A model generated the notes under the pieces. That model searched no databases. It had not been told where the DNA came from and saw only the letters and a program-made list of their open reading frames with translations. A stretch of 64,000 nucleotides of DNA from assembly GCA_028868375.1 (NCBI GenBank), contig JAGWUP010000006.1:1-64000 (forward strand), in the 5' to 3' direction. Position 1 is the first letter of the stretch; each line of letters opens with the position of its first letter. Positions 51,330-60,421 of this stretch are shown one piece after another. Position numbers and translations under genes: made by a program. Source of the stretch: Elusimicrobiota bacterium (GTDB lineage Bacteria > Elusimicrobiota > Elusimicrobia > UBA1565 > UBA9628).

Positions 51330-52697
51330 ATGAGCGAGCGAAAAGCGGTGCTCCTGGCGGCGGCGACCGCGCTGCTCTCCCTCTCCACCACGCTCGAGCG
51401 CCAAGAGCGCGGCCGGCGGTCCCAAGCCTCGCCGCAGGCCGCTTCCAAGCCGGAGCGCGCGAGGCACGCCATGAGCCTCCCCATGCCGGCATCGATTGCC
51501 CGCGGCGCGCCCGAAGCAAGCGCAACGACGGCCGCCGGAAAGACGGCAGGCGAGGCCGCCGCCGCGCCGGCTCTCGCGGCGCGACGCCGGCGCCGGGCGT
51601 CGGCTAGACTTGGGGAAATCCGCGCGCGCGCAAGTCGAGCCCGCTGGAAGCACGCCGCCATCGCGGCTCGCATGCACCGCCGCCCGCGCGCCGCCTCCTC
51701 GCGCTTTCGCCCGCGCGCGAGAGCGCGCCGCCGATCCGTTATCAGAAGAGGCGGCGCTCGAGCGGCCTCTCGCAGAGCCATTAAATCCGGCCGTACGGCG
51801 CGCACAAGGCGGGCGGCGCGCCCAAAAAATCCAAAGAGATCCTCAAGGCCGCGTCTTTCTAGGACTCATCCCCGGCGGCACGCCGCTCGGGCCTGGCGGC
51901 CCGCAAAGGCAAGAAAGGGCCCTTGGCCGTCCGGAGCCGCCGCCCGATTCTTTTCCGGACTCGGCCTGTCAAAAAGCTCTCCGGAAGGAAGAAGGGTCGG
52001 GCACTCCACGGCGGCCAAGAAAGCGGCCCGACCTCGCCGCGCCTGGCGGCGTCTCAAGCGGATAAAACCGGCGCTCTTGTCGCGCGAGTTGGGGCGCGGC
52101 CCCTTGCGCGCTCCGCCGGCCGGGCTGCGTCCGCCCGCCGATCCCTGGGGCCGCTCCCTGCCCTCGCTTGGGCCGGACGGCCTGACGCTAGATCTCAGGC
52201 CCATGGGGCTGCCCGCCGCGCAAGCCGTCGGCCAGCCCCCGCATTGCCGCAAGACCCGCCTGCACTGGGACCGCGACGCCTCCGGAGGAGAATGGCTGCA
52301 CCAGGGCTCCGTCTTCGGCTACCGCGGCAAGGAGGGCTGGGCCTGGCTGTCTCGGGAGAATCGCCAACTGTGGATGTGGCCGGCGCCCGGCTTGAGTCCG
52401 CTTCTGCGCCATCAGGGCCACTGGTGGATGCGCAGCCGCGGCCTTTGGTTTCTGGTGCACGACGGCAGGCCCTGGGGGGAGAGATTCCTCGCCGAATGGG
52501 GACAGGAAGGTTTCGTCGATCCCTCCGGGGCCCGGATGATCTACAGCGCCGACGGACAGCGCGTCGGCATCGTCAAGCCGGGCGTCGGGGCCATCCTCTA
52601 TGACGCGCGGACCGGCCGCGAGTTGGGGCGCTGGAGCGATGATCAACTGCCGCGCCGCCTGCAGCCCGCGGCCGCCTCGCGGGCGCCTTCCTTTTAA
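51330..52697 (+). CDS. Arg-rich protein with Trp-rich C-terminal repeats, unknown function
   Basis: A 455-residue frame starting MSERKAVLLAAATALLSLS, possibly an export signal. Residues about 85-270 are extremely rich in Arg, Ala, Lys and Ser. The C-terminal 160 residues look folded, with Trp/Gly strands (GEWLHQGSVFGYRGKEGWAWLS, QLWMWPAPG, HWWMRSRGLWFLVHDGRPWG). In the middle a second plus-strand frame (51496-52065) also reads without stops, so a frameshift or a separate gene cannot be excluded. A GATACT box lies five bases before the ATG. Confidence 0.5.
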   Translation: MSERKAVLLAAATALLSLSTTLERQERGRRSQASPQAASKPERARHAMSLPMPASIARGAPEASATTAAGKTAGEAAAAPALAARRRRRASARLGEIRARASRARWKHAAIAARMHRRPRAASSRFRPRARARRRSVIRRGGARAASRRAIKSGRTARTRRAARPKNPKRSSRPRLSRTHPRRHAARAWRPAKARKGPWPSGAAARFFSGLGLSKSSPEGRRVGHSTAAKKAARPRRAWRRLKRIKPALLSRELGRGPLRAPPAGLRPPADPWGRSLPSLGPDGLTLDLRPMGLPAAQAVGQPPHCRKTRLHWDRDASGGEWLHQGSVFGYRGKEGWAWLSRENRQLWMWPAPGLSPLLRHQGHWWMRSRGLWFLVHDGRPWGERFLAEWGQEGFVDPSGARMIYSADGQRVGIVKPGVGAILYDARTGRELGRWSDDQLPRRLQPAAASRAPSF

Positions 52698-52700
52698 CGG

Positions 52701-52706
52701 TATAAT
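52701..52706 (+). promoter_or_regulatory. -10 box (TATAAT) for nadE, probably leaderless
   Basis: Perfect TATAAT six bases before the TTG at 52713; it begins three bases after the previous stop codon. Confidence 0.55.
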
Positions 52707-52712
52707 CGAGGC

Positions 52713-54353
52713 TTGAAGATCGCGCTGGCGCAGATGAACGCCAAGGTCGGCGACCTAAGGGGCAACGCCGACAAGATCCGGCGCTTCGCCCGCCGCGCCG
52801 AGGCCGCCGGCGCCCGCCTGTGCGTCTTTCCCGAGCAATGCTTGGGCGGCTATCCGGCCCTGGACCTCTGGGAGGAGCCGGGATTTGCGCGCGCCAACGC
52901 CGCTGCCCTGCGCGAATTGGCGCGGGACAGCGGCGAGATGGGCCTCTTGCTGGGCTTCGTCGACAAGAATCCCTCCGCCAACGGCAAGCCGATCGCCAAC
53001 GCCGCGGCCCTTCTGCACCGTCGCCGGGTGGCGGCGGTGCGCTGGAAGACCCTGCTGCCGAACTACGACGTCTTCGACGAGGCCCGTTATTTCGAGCCGG
53101 CGCGCGACAATCGCCCGATCCCCTTCGCCGGCCTGCGCCTGGGCGTGTCGATCTGCGAGGACGCCTGGGCCGCCGCGCGCGCTCCGCGCCGCCTCTACCG
53201 CCTCGATCCGCTGGCCCGCCAGGCCGCGAAGGGAGCCGACCTGCTCGTCAACCTCTCCTCCTCGCCCTTCGAGCGCGGCAAGCCGAAAAAAAGGCGCGAG
53301 CTCTTCGGGGGGCATGCGCGGCGGCTGGGCAAGACGACCCTCTACTGCAACCTGGTCGGCGGAAACGACGAGATGATTTTCGACGGCAACAGCCTCGCCT
53401 TCGACGCCCGCGGCAGGCTCTGCGCGGCCGCCGCGGCCTTCGCCGAGGACTTGCTGCTGGTGGACACCGACGCCCTCAAGCCCGTCCCGATCGACCCGCC
53501 CGAGGAAATCGAGGAGCTGGCCTACGCTCTCTGCCTGGGCATCAGCGACTATCTTTCCAAGTGCGGCTTTTCGAGCGCCCTCGTCGGCGTCAGCGGCGGC
53601 ATCGATTCCGCCGTCGTCGCGGCCCTGGCGGCGAGGGCCCTGGGCCCCGAGCGCGTGACCGGGGTCTCGATGCCCTCGCCCTACTCCTCCAAAGGCAGCG
53701 TCGACGACGCCGAAGCCCTGGCCCGCAACCTGGGCATCCGCCTTCTGAAAATCCCGATCGACCCGATCCTGGAGCGCTTCCAAGACGCCCTGGCTCCCGC
53801 CTTCGCCGCGGCGGGTGGAGACCGCGGCCTGGCCGAACAAAATCTCCAGTCGCGCATCCGCGGAACGCTGCTGATGGCATTGAGCAACAAGGAGGGCTCC
53901 CTCTTGCTGTCCACCGGAAACAAGTCGGAGCTCTCGGTGGGCTACTGCACGCTCTACGGCGACATGAACGGCGGCCTGGCCGTCCTGGCCGACCTGCCCA
54001 AGCGCTCCGTCTACGAGTTGGCGCGCTGGCTCAACCGCCAGCGGACCCTTATCCCTCAAGCCTCGATCGACAAGCCGCCCTCCGCCGAGCTCAAGCCCGG
54101 CCAAACCGATCAGGACGACCTTCCCGCCTATGACGCGGTCGACGCGGTCCTCGAGGATTACGTCGAGCGCCGCCTCGAGCCGCGAAGCATCGCGCGCCGC
54201 CGCAAGCTTGCGCCGGAGCTGGTGGCGGGACTGCTCGAGCGCATCGATCGCGCCGAATACAAGCGCCGCCAAGCCCCGCCCTGCCTCAAGGTCTCGCCCA
54301 AGGCCTTCGGGGTCGGCCGCCGCATGCCGATCGCCCGCGGCCGCTGGCGCTAA
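52713..54353 (+). CDS. nadE: Glutamine-dependent NAD+ synthetase
   Basis: A 546-residue two-domain enzyme, the last step of NAD synthesis. N-terminal nitrilase-type amidase with Glu41 (FPEQCLGGYP), the Lys of RWKTLLPNY and the Cys of GVSICEDAW; C-terminal ATP-pyrophosphatase with SGGIDS at 294-299 and STGNKSELSVGYCTLYGDMNGG. The start is TTG (MKIALAQMNAKVGD); no ATG fits. Length is normal for the glutamine-using bacterial form. Confidence 0.93.
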   Translation: MKIALAQMNAKVGDLRGNADKIRRFARRAEAAGARLCVFPEQCLGGYPALDLWEEPGFARANAAALRELARDSGEMGLLLGFVDKNPSANGKPIANAAALLHRRRVAAVRWKTLLPNYDVFDEARYFEPARDNRPIPFAGLRLGVSICEDAWAAARAPRRLYRLDPLARQAAKGADLLVNLSSSPFERGKPKKRRELFGGHARRLGKTTLYCNLVGGNDEMIFDGNSLAFDARGRLCAAAAAFAEDLLLVDTDALKPVPIDPPEEIEELAYALCLGISDYLSKCGFSSALVGVSGGIDSAVVAALAARALGPERVTGVSMPSPYSSKGSVDDAEALARNLGIRLLKIPIDPILERFQDALAPAFAAAGGDRGLAEQNLQSRIRGTLLMALSNKEGSLLLSTGNKSELSVGYCTLYGDMNGGLAVLADLPKRSVYELARWLNRQRTLIPQASIDKPPSAELKPGQTDQDDLPAYDAVDAVLEDYVERRLEPRSIARRRKLAPELVAGLLERIDRAEYKRRQAPPCLKVSPKAFGVGRRMPIARGRWR

Positions 54354-54372
54354 GGCGCCTAAGAAAAGCCTG

Positions 54373-56448
54373 CTAGGCCTGCAGCTCCGACAAATCCGCG
54401 ACGAGGCGAAAGAGGCGGGAGAGCCTTGAGAGCAGCAGCAGGCGCTGGCGGCGCAGTGCCTCGTCCTCGACCATCACCATGACGGAGTCGAAGAAGCGGT
54501 CAAGTTGTGGCTTCAGGGCCGAAAGCGCGCGCAGGCCCCCTTCATAATCGTCGCGGCGCAGCCGCTCCTGGAGCGCGCCCTCGGCCAAGGCCAGGGCGTC
54601 GCAGAGCTCGCGCTCGGCCGGCTCGCGCAGCGCGCCGCGATCGACGGTTTCCCGCGCCCCGTCCCTCGTGAAGCGAGCTTGCTTGAGGATGTTGGAGGCG
54701 CGCTTGAAGGCTGCGGCCAAGGGCTCGAAGTCCGGCTCTCGGCGCAGGGAGTGCAGAGTCGCCAGGCGCAGGCAGGCGCGCTTGAGATCGGCCAGGGAGC
54801 CCTCGCGCACGGAGCGAATCTCGTCGATGGGGTAGCCCTTCTCTTCCAGGAAGGCCTGCAGCCGCCCCAGGAGGAAGTCCCGCAACCGCTCCGCCGCCTC
54901 GCGCGCGCGCTCCGGCTCGAGCCGCACCGGCTGCAAGGCCAGGGCCTCATCCAAGGCGGCGCCGAGGTCTAGGGGAAGCTGCCGCTCGAGAACGATGCGC
55001 AACGCCCCCAGGGCTTGGCGGCGCAAGGCGAAGGGATCGGCGCTGCCGGAGGGAACGTTGCCCAGGGCGAACTGGCCGGCCAGGGCGTCCAGGCGTCCCG
55101 CCAGGCCGGCCAGGGCCGCTTCGACGGTGGCCGGCGTCGGGGACTTGGGGCCCGCCGGCAGGTAGAACTGCTCCAGCCCCAGCGCCACCTTCTCGCCCAG
55201 GCCGTCGCGCCGCGCGTAGACGCCGCCCATGATGCCCTGCAGCTCCGGGAACTCCTTGACGACCTCGGTGACGAGATCGGCCAGGCAAAGCCTGGCTATG
55301 GCGCCGACGCAAGCCTCGTCGACGTCGCCGTGCTCCATGCGGACGAGCTCGCACAAGCGCGCGGCCAGGCGCTCCAGTCTCTGCGAGCGCTGGGCCATGC
55401 TGCCCAGGCCGTGTTGATAGGTCACTCGCTCCAGAGCGGGACGCTTGGCCTCCAAGCTCGAAGCCAGGTCCCGCCGGAAAAAGAAGACGGCGTCGTTGCC
55501 GCGCGCGGCGAGAACCCGTTGATAGCCCTCCCGCACCAGCTCCTGGCCCTCCTGCCCGCCGTCGCGCACGCCGACGAAGCGCGGCAAAAGCCGTCCGGAG
55601 CGCTCCCGGACCGGGAAGAATTTGAGCTGTTTTTTGAGCACCAAGGCCAGCAGGGGGGCGGGCAATTGCAAAAAATCATCGGGAAACGCCCCGACCACGG
55701 GCGTCGGCTGCTCTGTCATGAACACCGTTTCCTCTAGGAGGGAGTCGTCCAAGTCGAGCGCCCCGCCGGCCTCGCGCTCCGCCCCGCTCAGGCGCTTGAG
55801 CAAGACCTCCCGCCTTTCCTTTATATCACCCAGGACGCGGCGCCGGCGCAGCGCGCCCAGATAGCCGGCCGGTCCCTTCAGGGAGACCGGCAAGCCCCAA
55901 ATCCTGCGCCCCGCGCGAAGACCGGCCAGCTCTATGGGCACGACCTTAGCCCCCAGCAAGGCGAGCAGGGAGCGGATGGGCCGGCCGAACCGGAAGCGGC
56001 TGGCCTCCCACTCCATCGACTTTGGGAACTCGATGCCGCGCAAGGCTTCCGGCACGGCCTGCGCCAGCAAAGCGGAGGTCGGACGGCCGGGAATGACGAC
56101 TTGCGCCCGCAAGAAGCCTTCCTCGACGATCAAAGCCTCCGGCGGAACCCCCTGCTTGTTGGCGAATCCCGCCGCTTGCGGCGTCAGCGCCCCCGAGGCG
56201 TCCTTAAAGAGCCGCGCGGGAGGCCCCTTGACGCGTTCGACCCTGTCCTGCGAGCGCGCGGGCAGGCCCCTGAGCAGGAGGGCCAGGCGCAGGGGCGTTC
56301 CAAAGCATACGGCCTGCTCAGGCTCCACGGGCAGGCCGCCGCGCCGCAAGGCCTCGGCCAGGCCTTGCCGCAATTGCTCCAGCCCCGCGGGAACGAAGCG
56401 CGCGGGCAAGGGCTCGGTGCCGACCTCCAGCAAGAAATCCTGCGTCAT
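54373..56448 (-). CDS. glyS: Glycyl-tRNA synthetase beta subunit
   Basis: A 691-residue subunit of the two-chain bacterial glycyl-tRNA synthetase. DFLLEVGTEPLPARFVP, FPKSMEWEASRFRFGRPIRSLLAL, LKKQLKFFPV and AIARLCLADLVTEVVKEFPELQGIMGG are typical, and the C-terminal anticodon-binding helical part is complete. Normally it follows glyQ directly; here an opposite-strand gene lies between and glyS has its own -10 box nine bases before ATG. Confidence 0.95.
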   Translation of the reverse strand: MTQDFLLEVGTEPLPARFVPAGLEQLRQGLAEALRRGGLPVEPEQAVCFGTPLRLALLLRGLPARSQDRVERVKGPPARLFKDASGALTPQAAGFANKQGVPPEALIVEEGFLRAQVVIPGRPTSALLAQAVPEALRGIEFPKSMEWEASRFRFGRPIRSLLALLGAKVVPIELAGLRAGRRIWGLPVSLKGPAGYLGALRRRRVLGDIKERREVLLKRLSGAEREAGGALDLDDSLLEETVFMTEQPTPVVGAFPDDFLQLPAPLLALVLKKQLKFFPVRERSGRLLPRFVGVRDGGQEGQELVREGYQRVLAARGNDAVFFFRRDLASSLEAKRPALERVTYQHGLGSMAQRSQRLERLAARLCELVRMEHGDVDEACVGAIARLCLADLVTEVVKEFPELQGIMGGVYARRDGLGEKVALGLEQFYLPAGPKSPTPATVEAALAGLAGRLDALAGQFALGNVPSGSADPFALRRQALGALRIVLERQLPLDLGAALDEALALQPVRLEPERAREAAERLRDFLLGRLQAFLEEKGYPIDEIRSVREGSLADLKRACLRLATLHSLRREPDFEPLAAAFKRASNILKQARFTRDGARETVDRGALREPAERELCDALALAEGALQERLRRDDYEGGLRALSALKPQLDRFFDSVMVMVEDEALRRQRLLLLSRLSRLFRLVADLSELQA

Positions 56449-56457
56449 GGGCGGGGC

Positions 56458-56463
56458 ATTTTA
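56458..56463 (-). promoter_or_regulatory. -10 box (TAAAAT) for glyS, probably leaderless
   Basis: Minus-strand TAAAAT nine bases before ATG 56448. It lies just outside the plus-strand promoter at 56476-56504, so the two promoters are back to back within 62 bases. Confidence 0.45.
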
Positions 56464-56475
56464 CCGGTTTTTATG

Positions 56476-56504
56476 TTGAAAGAAAAGCGGACGGGGGCTA
56501 TACT
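56476..56504 (+). promoter_or_regulatory. Promoter of the Gly-rich membrane protein gene, leaderless
   Basis: TTGAAA (56476-56481), exactly 17 bases, TATACT (56499-56504), then six bases to ATG 56511. With both hexamers near consensus, this is the clearest leaderless promoter in the window. Confidence 0.65.
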
Positions 56505-56510
56505 GCCGGC

Positions 56511-58175
56511 ATGGAGCAGCCCGAGCTTCCGAACCTGAAAAAGAAGGAGAAGGAGCGCAAGAAGGGGGGGCTTGCCTGGAGTTGGGGACAAGCGGGCAAG
56601 CAGGCCGCCGAGGCCGGCGGCGGGCTTGGGGAAGCCGCCGGCGGACTGGGGGAAGCCGGCGGGGGCGCCGGGGAACTGGCCGGGGAGGGCCTGGCCGCCG
56701 AGGGTCTGGGCGCCTCCGGCTCCGGCGCCGAGGCCGCCGGCATTCTCGAGGCGCAGGCCGGCCGCTCCATGGCCTCCGGTCTCATGGGTCGACTATTGTC
56801 GACGGCGGTCGGCAAGCTGGCGGCCGGAGCGCTGGCGGCCGTCGTGCTGAGCGGCGCGGCCCTCCTGGCCTACCGTGCACTCTTCGGGCGCGCCTCCGGC
56901 AGCGCTTCTTCAGGCTTGGCCTCCTCGTTGGGCGTTCCCGACATAGGCCCGCGCCTGCGCGGGCCCGGTCGTTCCGGCCTGCAATATCTGGAGGGACACC
57001 TCGGCTACGGCCAGTCAGCCGCCGTTCGAGCCCCGCAGCAACAGGCAGCCCAAACCGCGAAGGCCGCTGCGCCCGCGCAAACGGCCGCGCCGACGACGCC
57101 GTCGGAAGCCTCCAACCCCGGCGATGACGCCTGGAGGAGGGATCGCTTGGCCCATGATCTCAGCATGGCCCATCTGAGCACCAGTCTAGGCGGCGATTTC
57201 GGGAACAAGAACATCTTCAGCTCGGCCGGAGCGCCGAAGTTCGGCGCCGTCGGAGGCATCGATCGCGGCCGCCTGGCCGACCTGCTGGACAAGCATGGAA
57301 AATCCGCCGCGATGAAGCGCCCGGGCGTGGTCCGCAGCCTCTCGGGCGGCCATCTGGCCAGGCTGGGAGCCCAGCGGGCCATAGGCCAACTGAAGGCGGC
57401 TCGCACCCTCTCCACCGCGGCGGGCAAGTCGAAAACGACGACGACGGACGCCGCCAGCACCCTGGCCTCCAACGCCTTCGATTCCGGCGCCATCGGCGGC
57501 GGCGGCACGACCGACGGCGGAGCCGGGACCGGGGGCTCCACCTCCGGCGGCGGCACCAGCGGAGCCGGCGGCGGCGGAGGGGGAACAATCGATCCCGGAA
57601 CCTTGGGCAGCGGCAGCGCCACCGACGTGACGGCCCCCACCGGCAGCGGCGTCAACGCCACTCCCTACCAGCAGGCGCTCGACGCCATCCATCAAATGGC
57701 ACAGAAGGCGGCCCAGATGAAATCGACCGGGATGATGCTGCTGATCGCCGGCGCGATACTGGTCGGAATTGGCGCCTGGATGATGACGACGGTTTGGGGC
57801 GCAGTCTATGGGGCGGTACTGGTCGGCATCGGCTCCCTGATCATCGGCATGGGCGCAATGATGATGATGATGGCGGGCCAACTGGCCAGCCAGGCCAAGC
57901 AGATGGCCAGCCAGATCGAGCAGCAGTACGGCCAGAGCGACACCAGCCAAGCCCTGCAGCAGTGCGTCGACCAGGCTCTCAACAACCCGCAGCAGCAGAA
58001 CTGCGACAAGGCCAAAAACGTCGATCCCAACTCCTCGGCGACCCAGCAGCAGGTCAATCAGGAAAGCCAGTCCGGCTACACGGTGGGCACCGAGGACGGC
58101 CAGCCGATGGGAAATACCGGCGGCGGGCAGAGCCAGGGACAAAGCCAGCAAAAGGCGCTGGGCGCAGGCCACTAG
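56511..58175 (+). CDS. Gly/Ala-rich multi-domain membrane protein, unknown function
   Basis: A 554-residue protein. A charged start (PNLKKKEKERKKGG) precedes Gly/Ala/Glu repeats (GGGLGEAAGGLGEAGGGAGE, 36-60), then a membrane helix (about 105-122), a polar Ala/Thr/Gly-rich part with a run of Gly (about 325-365), and two adjacent hydrophobic segments (about 405-465, with a Met-rich turn). The C-terminus is Gln/Asn/Ser-rich. I recognise no family. It interrupts the glyQ-glyS pair on the other strand and has a strong promoter of its own. Confidence 0.75.
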   Translation: MEQPELPNLKKKEKERKKGGLAWSWGQAGKQAAEAGGGLGEAAGGLGEAGGGAGELAGEGLAAEGLGASGSGAEAAGILEAQAGRSMASGLMGRLLSTAVGKLAAGALAAVVLSGAALLAYRALFGRASGSASSGLASSLGVPDIGPRLRGPGRSGLQYLEGHLGYGQSAAVRAPQQQAAQTAKAAAPAQTAAPTTPSEASNPGDDAWRRDRLAHDLSMAHLSTSLGGDFGNKNIFSSAGAPKFGAVGGIDRGRLADLLDKHGKSAAMKRPGVVRSLSGGHLARLGAQRAIGQLKAARTLSTAAGKSKTTTTDAASTLASNAFDSGAIGGGGTTDGGAGTGGSTSGGGTSGAGGGGGGTIDPGTLGSGSATDVTAPTGSGVNATPYQQALDAIHQMAQKAAQMKSTGMMLLIAGAILVGIGAWMMTTVWGAVYGAVLVGIGSLIIGMGAMMMMMAGQLASQAKQMASQIEQQYGQSDTSQALQQCVDQALNNPQQQNCDKAKNVDPNSSATQQQVNQESQSGYTVGTEDGQPMGNTGGGQSQGQSQQKALGAGH

Positions 58176-58183
58176 CGACGAAA

Positions 58184-59044
58184 CTAGGCTGCGGCCGGCG
58201 CGGCCTGCAGTTCCAGGTAGAGACGGATGACCTTCTTGGCCAGGGCGCGCACGCGCGCGATGTACTGGGCGCGCTCGGTCACCGAGATGGCGCCGCGCGC
58301 CTCCAGGGTGTTGAAGAGATGGGAGACGCGCAGCACGCAATCGTAGGCGGGCAGGGGCAGCCGCGCGGCCACCAGCCTCTCGCCGTCGGCCTCGTACTCG
58401 TCGAAATGGCGCGAGAGCAGGGCCACGTCGGCCTGCTCGAAGTTGTAGCGCGAGAACTGGCGCTCCTGCTCGCGGTGAAGCTCCCCGTAGCTGACGGCGT
58501 CGCCGTAGGCCAGCTCGAAGACGTTGTCCTTCTTCTGCAGGTACATCGCGATGCGCTCCAGGCCGTAGGTGATCTCGACGCTGATGGGATCGAGAGGCAG
58601 GGAGCCCATCTGCTGGAAGTAGGTGAACTGCGTGATCTCCATGCCGTCCAGCCAGATTTCCCAGCCCACGCCGGAAGCCCCCAGGGTCGGCGACTCCCAG
58701 TCGTCCTCCACCCAGCGCAAGTCATGGCGCTTGGGATCAAGGCCGACGGCCTTCAAGGATTCCAGGTAGAGCTCGGTCACCCGGGCCGGAGCCGGCTTGA
58801 GCAGCACCTGGAACTGGAAATACTTGCCCAGGCGGTTGGGATTCTCGCCGTAGCGCCCGTCGGCGGGCCGGCGGCAGGGCTCCGGATAGGCGACCGCGGT
58901 CGGCCGCGGGCCCAGCGCGCCGAAGAAGGTGGCCGGATTGAAGGTGCCGGCCCCCTTCTCGAGATCGTAGGGCTGAACGAGCAGGCAGCCGTTTTTCGCC
59001 CAAAAGCGCTGCAACTCGAGCAAGAGATTCTGGAAGGTTTTCAT
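58184..59044 (-). CDS. glyQ: Glycyl-tRNA synthetase alpha subunit
   Basis: A 286-residue catalytic alpha subunit (class II). [66 protein letters not shown] and [13 protein letters not shown] are diagnostic. ATG overlaps the recO stop (ATGA), so it is transcribed with recO. Its partner glyS is 1.7 kb downstream behind an opposite-strand gene. Confidence 0.96.
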   Translation of the reverse strand: MKTFQNLLLELQRFWAKNGCLLVQPYDLEKGAGTFNPATFFGALGPRPTAVAYPEPCRRPADGRYGENPNRLGKYFQFQVLLKPAPARVTELYLESLKAVGLDPKRHDLRWVEDDWESPTLGASGVGWEIWLDGMEITQFTYFQQMGSLPLDPISVEITYGLERIAMYLQKKDNVFELAYGDAVSYGELHREQERQFSRYNFEQADVALLSRHFDEYEADGERLVAARLPLPAYDCVLRVSHLFNTLEARGAISVTERAQYIARVRALAKKVIRLYLELQAAPAAA

Positions 59045-59697
59045 CGGGCCAACCCCTCGACCGACGCGCGCAGGCTCTCGGAAAACAGCCGGCACTTGAG
59101 CGCGCGCCCTGCCTGAGCCTCGGCATGCTGGTGCAGCGCCTCCCCGAGCCGCCAGGCCGCCAGCCGCTCCAAGGGCAGTTCGGAAAGCCCGCCCAGCGGC
59201 AGCAAGCGCAAGCGCCGCCTCAGCGCCAGGTCCTCCTGCGAGCCGTTCTCCGGCAAGCCCAGGCCCGCCAAATCGAGCAGGCGCAACCCGTAGGCCAGGA
59301 CCGTTCCCTGACCGCCGCCGCCCTCCAGGGCCAGCAGCGTCTCGCAAAGCAAGGAGTATTTTTGCGGATTGGGATCGCGATCCGCGGTCAGGGACTGCAA
59401 AAGCTCCAGGCAACCCAAGGCCGCCACCGTGCGCTCCAGGTCCGCGCGAATGGAGGGAAAGCTGCCGATCAATTGCCCGCCGATCGCCTTGCCGATGTCG
59501 CTCTTCCAGCCCAGGTAGAGGCGGTACTCGCCCCAGCTCAAGGGCTCCGAGAGGGCCTTGAGCTTGCGGCCCGGCTTGTTGACGCCGGAGAATCGCACCA
59601 GAAGCTTGCCCAAGTTTTCGGTGTAGATCGTGCAGAGGCGATCCGCCTCGCCGTGATCGCGGCGCGAGAGCACCACGCCCCAAGCGTTGACGATCAC
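59041..59697 (-). CDS. recO: DNA repair protein RecO
   Basis: A 218-residue mediator that loads RecA with RecR. OB-fold start [46 protein letters not shown], then the helical domain; zinc-binding cysteines found in some RecO are absent. GTG 59697 has a GGAGGGG ribosome-binding site. Divergent from the hydrolase gene. Confidence 0.88.
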   Translation of the reverse strand: MIVNAWGVVLSRRDHGEADRLCTIYTENLGKLLVRFSGVNKPGRKLKALSEPLSWGEYRLYLGWKSDIGKAIGGQLIGSFPSIRADLERTVAALGCLELLQSLTADRDPNPQKYSLLCETLLALEGGGGQGTVLAYGLRLLDLAGLGLPENGSQEDLALRRRLRLLPLGGLSELPLERLAAWRLGEALHQHAEAQAGRALKCRLFSESLRASVEGLAR

Positions 59698-59717
59698 CGC
59701 GGCCCCTCCGCCCTCAT

Positions 59718-59740
59718 CGCGAAAATTATAGATTATCGCG
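59718..59740. promoter_or_regulatory. 23-bp palindrome with divergent -10 boxes between recO and the hydrolase
   Basis: CGCGAAAAT and ATTATCGCG flank a five-base centre (eight of nine positions pair). It contains TATAAT on the minus strand (59730-59725) and TATAGA on the plus strand (59727-59732, eight bases before ATG 59741). One site could therefore control both genes. Confidence 0.45.
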
Positions 59741-60421
59741 ATGCCGCTTCGACGCCGCCAGCTCGCCGGCCTCTCCGCCCTGGAGCTGCCTGCGCCAGGA
59801 CAAGCCGCGACGATCGTTCTCTTCCACGGCTACGGCGCCGACGGCGCCGACTTGGCCGGGCTGGCCCAAGCCCTGGCCTTGCCGCGGCCGGCCCGCTGGC
59901 TGTTTCCGGACGCTCCGCTGAGCCTGGAGTGGGGCGGCCGCGCCTGGTTTCCCATCGACGCCGCCGCCATCGAGCGCGCCCAGCGCGCGGGAACTCCGCT
60001 GGACTGGTCGGACTCCGGCGCCGGGGACTTGGAGCGGGCGGCCGCCACGGCCGGCGAGTTTCTCCAGGCGCTGGGCGCCGGCTGGGGAGATTTGATCCTC
60101 GGCGGTTTCTCGCAGGGAGCCATGCTGGCCGCGGAGCTTGCTCTGCGCGCGCCGGAGAATCCCAGAGGCCTCGTGCTCCTGTCCGGCAACCTGATCAACG
60201 CCGCCGCCTGGCGCCGCCTGGCGCCTGCGCGCCGCGGCCTGCCCTTCTTCCAAAGCCACGGCAGCGTCGACCCGATCTTGGGCTTTCCGGGCGCCCTCAA
60301 GCTCGAGGCCCTGCTGCGCGGCGCGGGCCTTAAGGGCCGCCTCCTGCGCTTCGAGGGCGGCCACGCCATCGCGCCGGAGGTCCTGGAATCCCTGCGCGAC
60401 TTTCTCTCGCGGCTGGTCTAG
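59741..60421 (+). CDS. Phospholipase/carboxylesterase-type alpha/beta hydrolase
   Basis: A 226-residue hydrolase of the acyl-protein thioesterase/carboxylesterase family. LFHGYGADGADL forms the oxyanion region; Ser124 (GGFSQGAM), Asp177 (HGSVDPI) and His208 (EGGHAI) are the triad. WFPIDAAAIERA is the lid-like insert seen in this family. Soluble, no signal peptide. Its TAG stop shares CTAG with the convergent gene's stop. Confidence 0.88.
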   Translation: MPLRRRQLAGLSALELPAPGQAATIVLFHGYGADGADLAGLAQALALPRPARWLFPDAPLSLEWGGRAWFPIDAAAIERAQRAGTPLDWSDSGAGDLERAAATAGEFLQALGAGWGDLILGGFSQGAMLAAELALRAPENPRGLVLLSGNLINAAAWRRLAPARRGLPFFQSHGSVDPILGFPGALKLEALLRGAGLKGRLLRFEGGHAIAPEVLESLRDFLSRLV

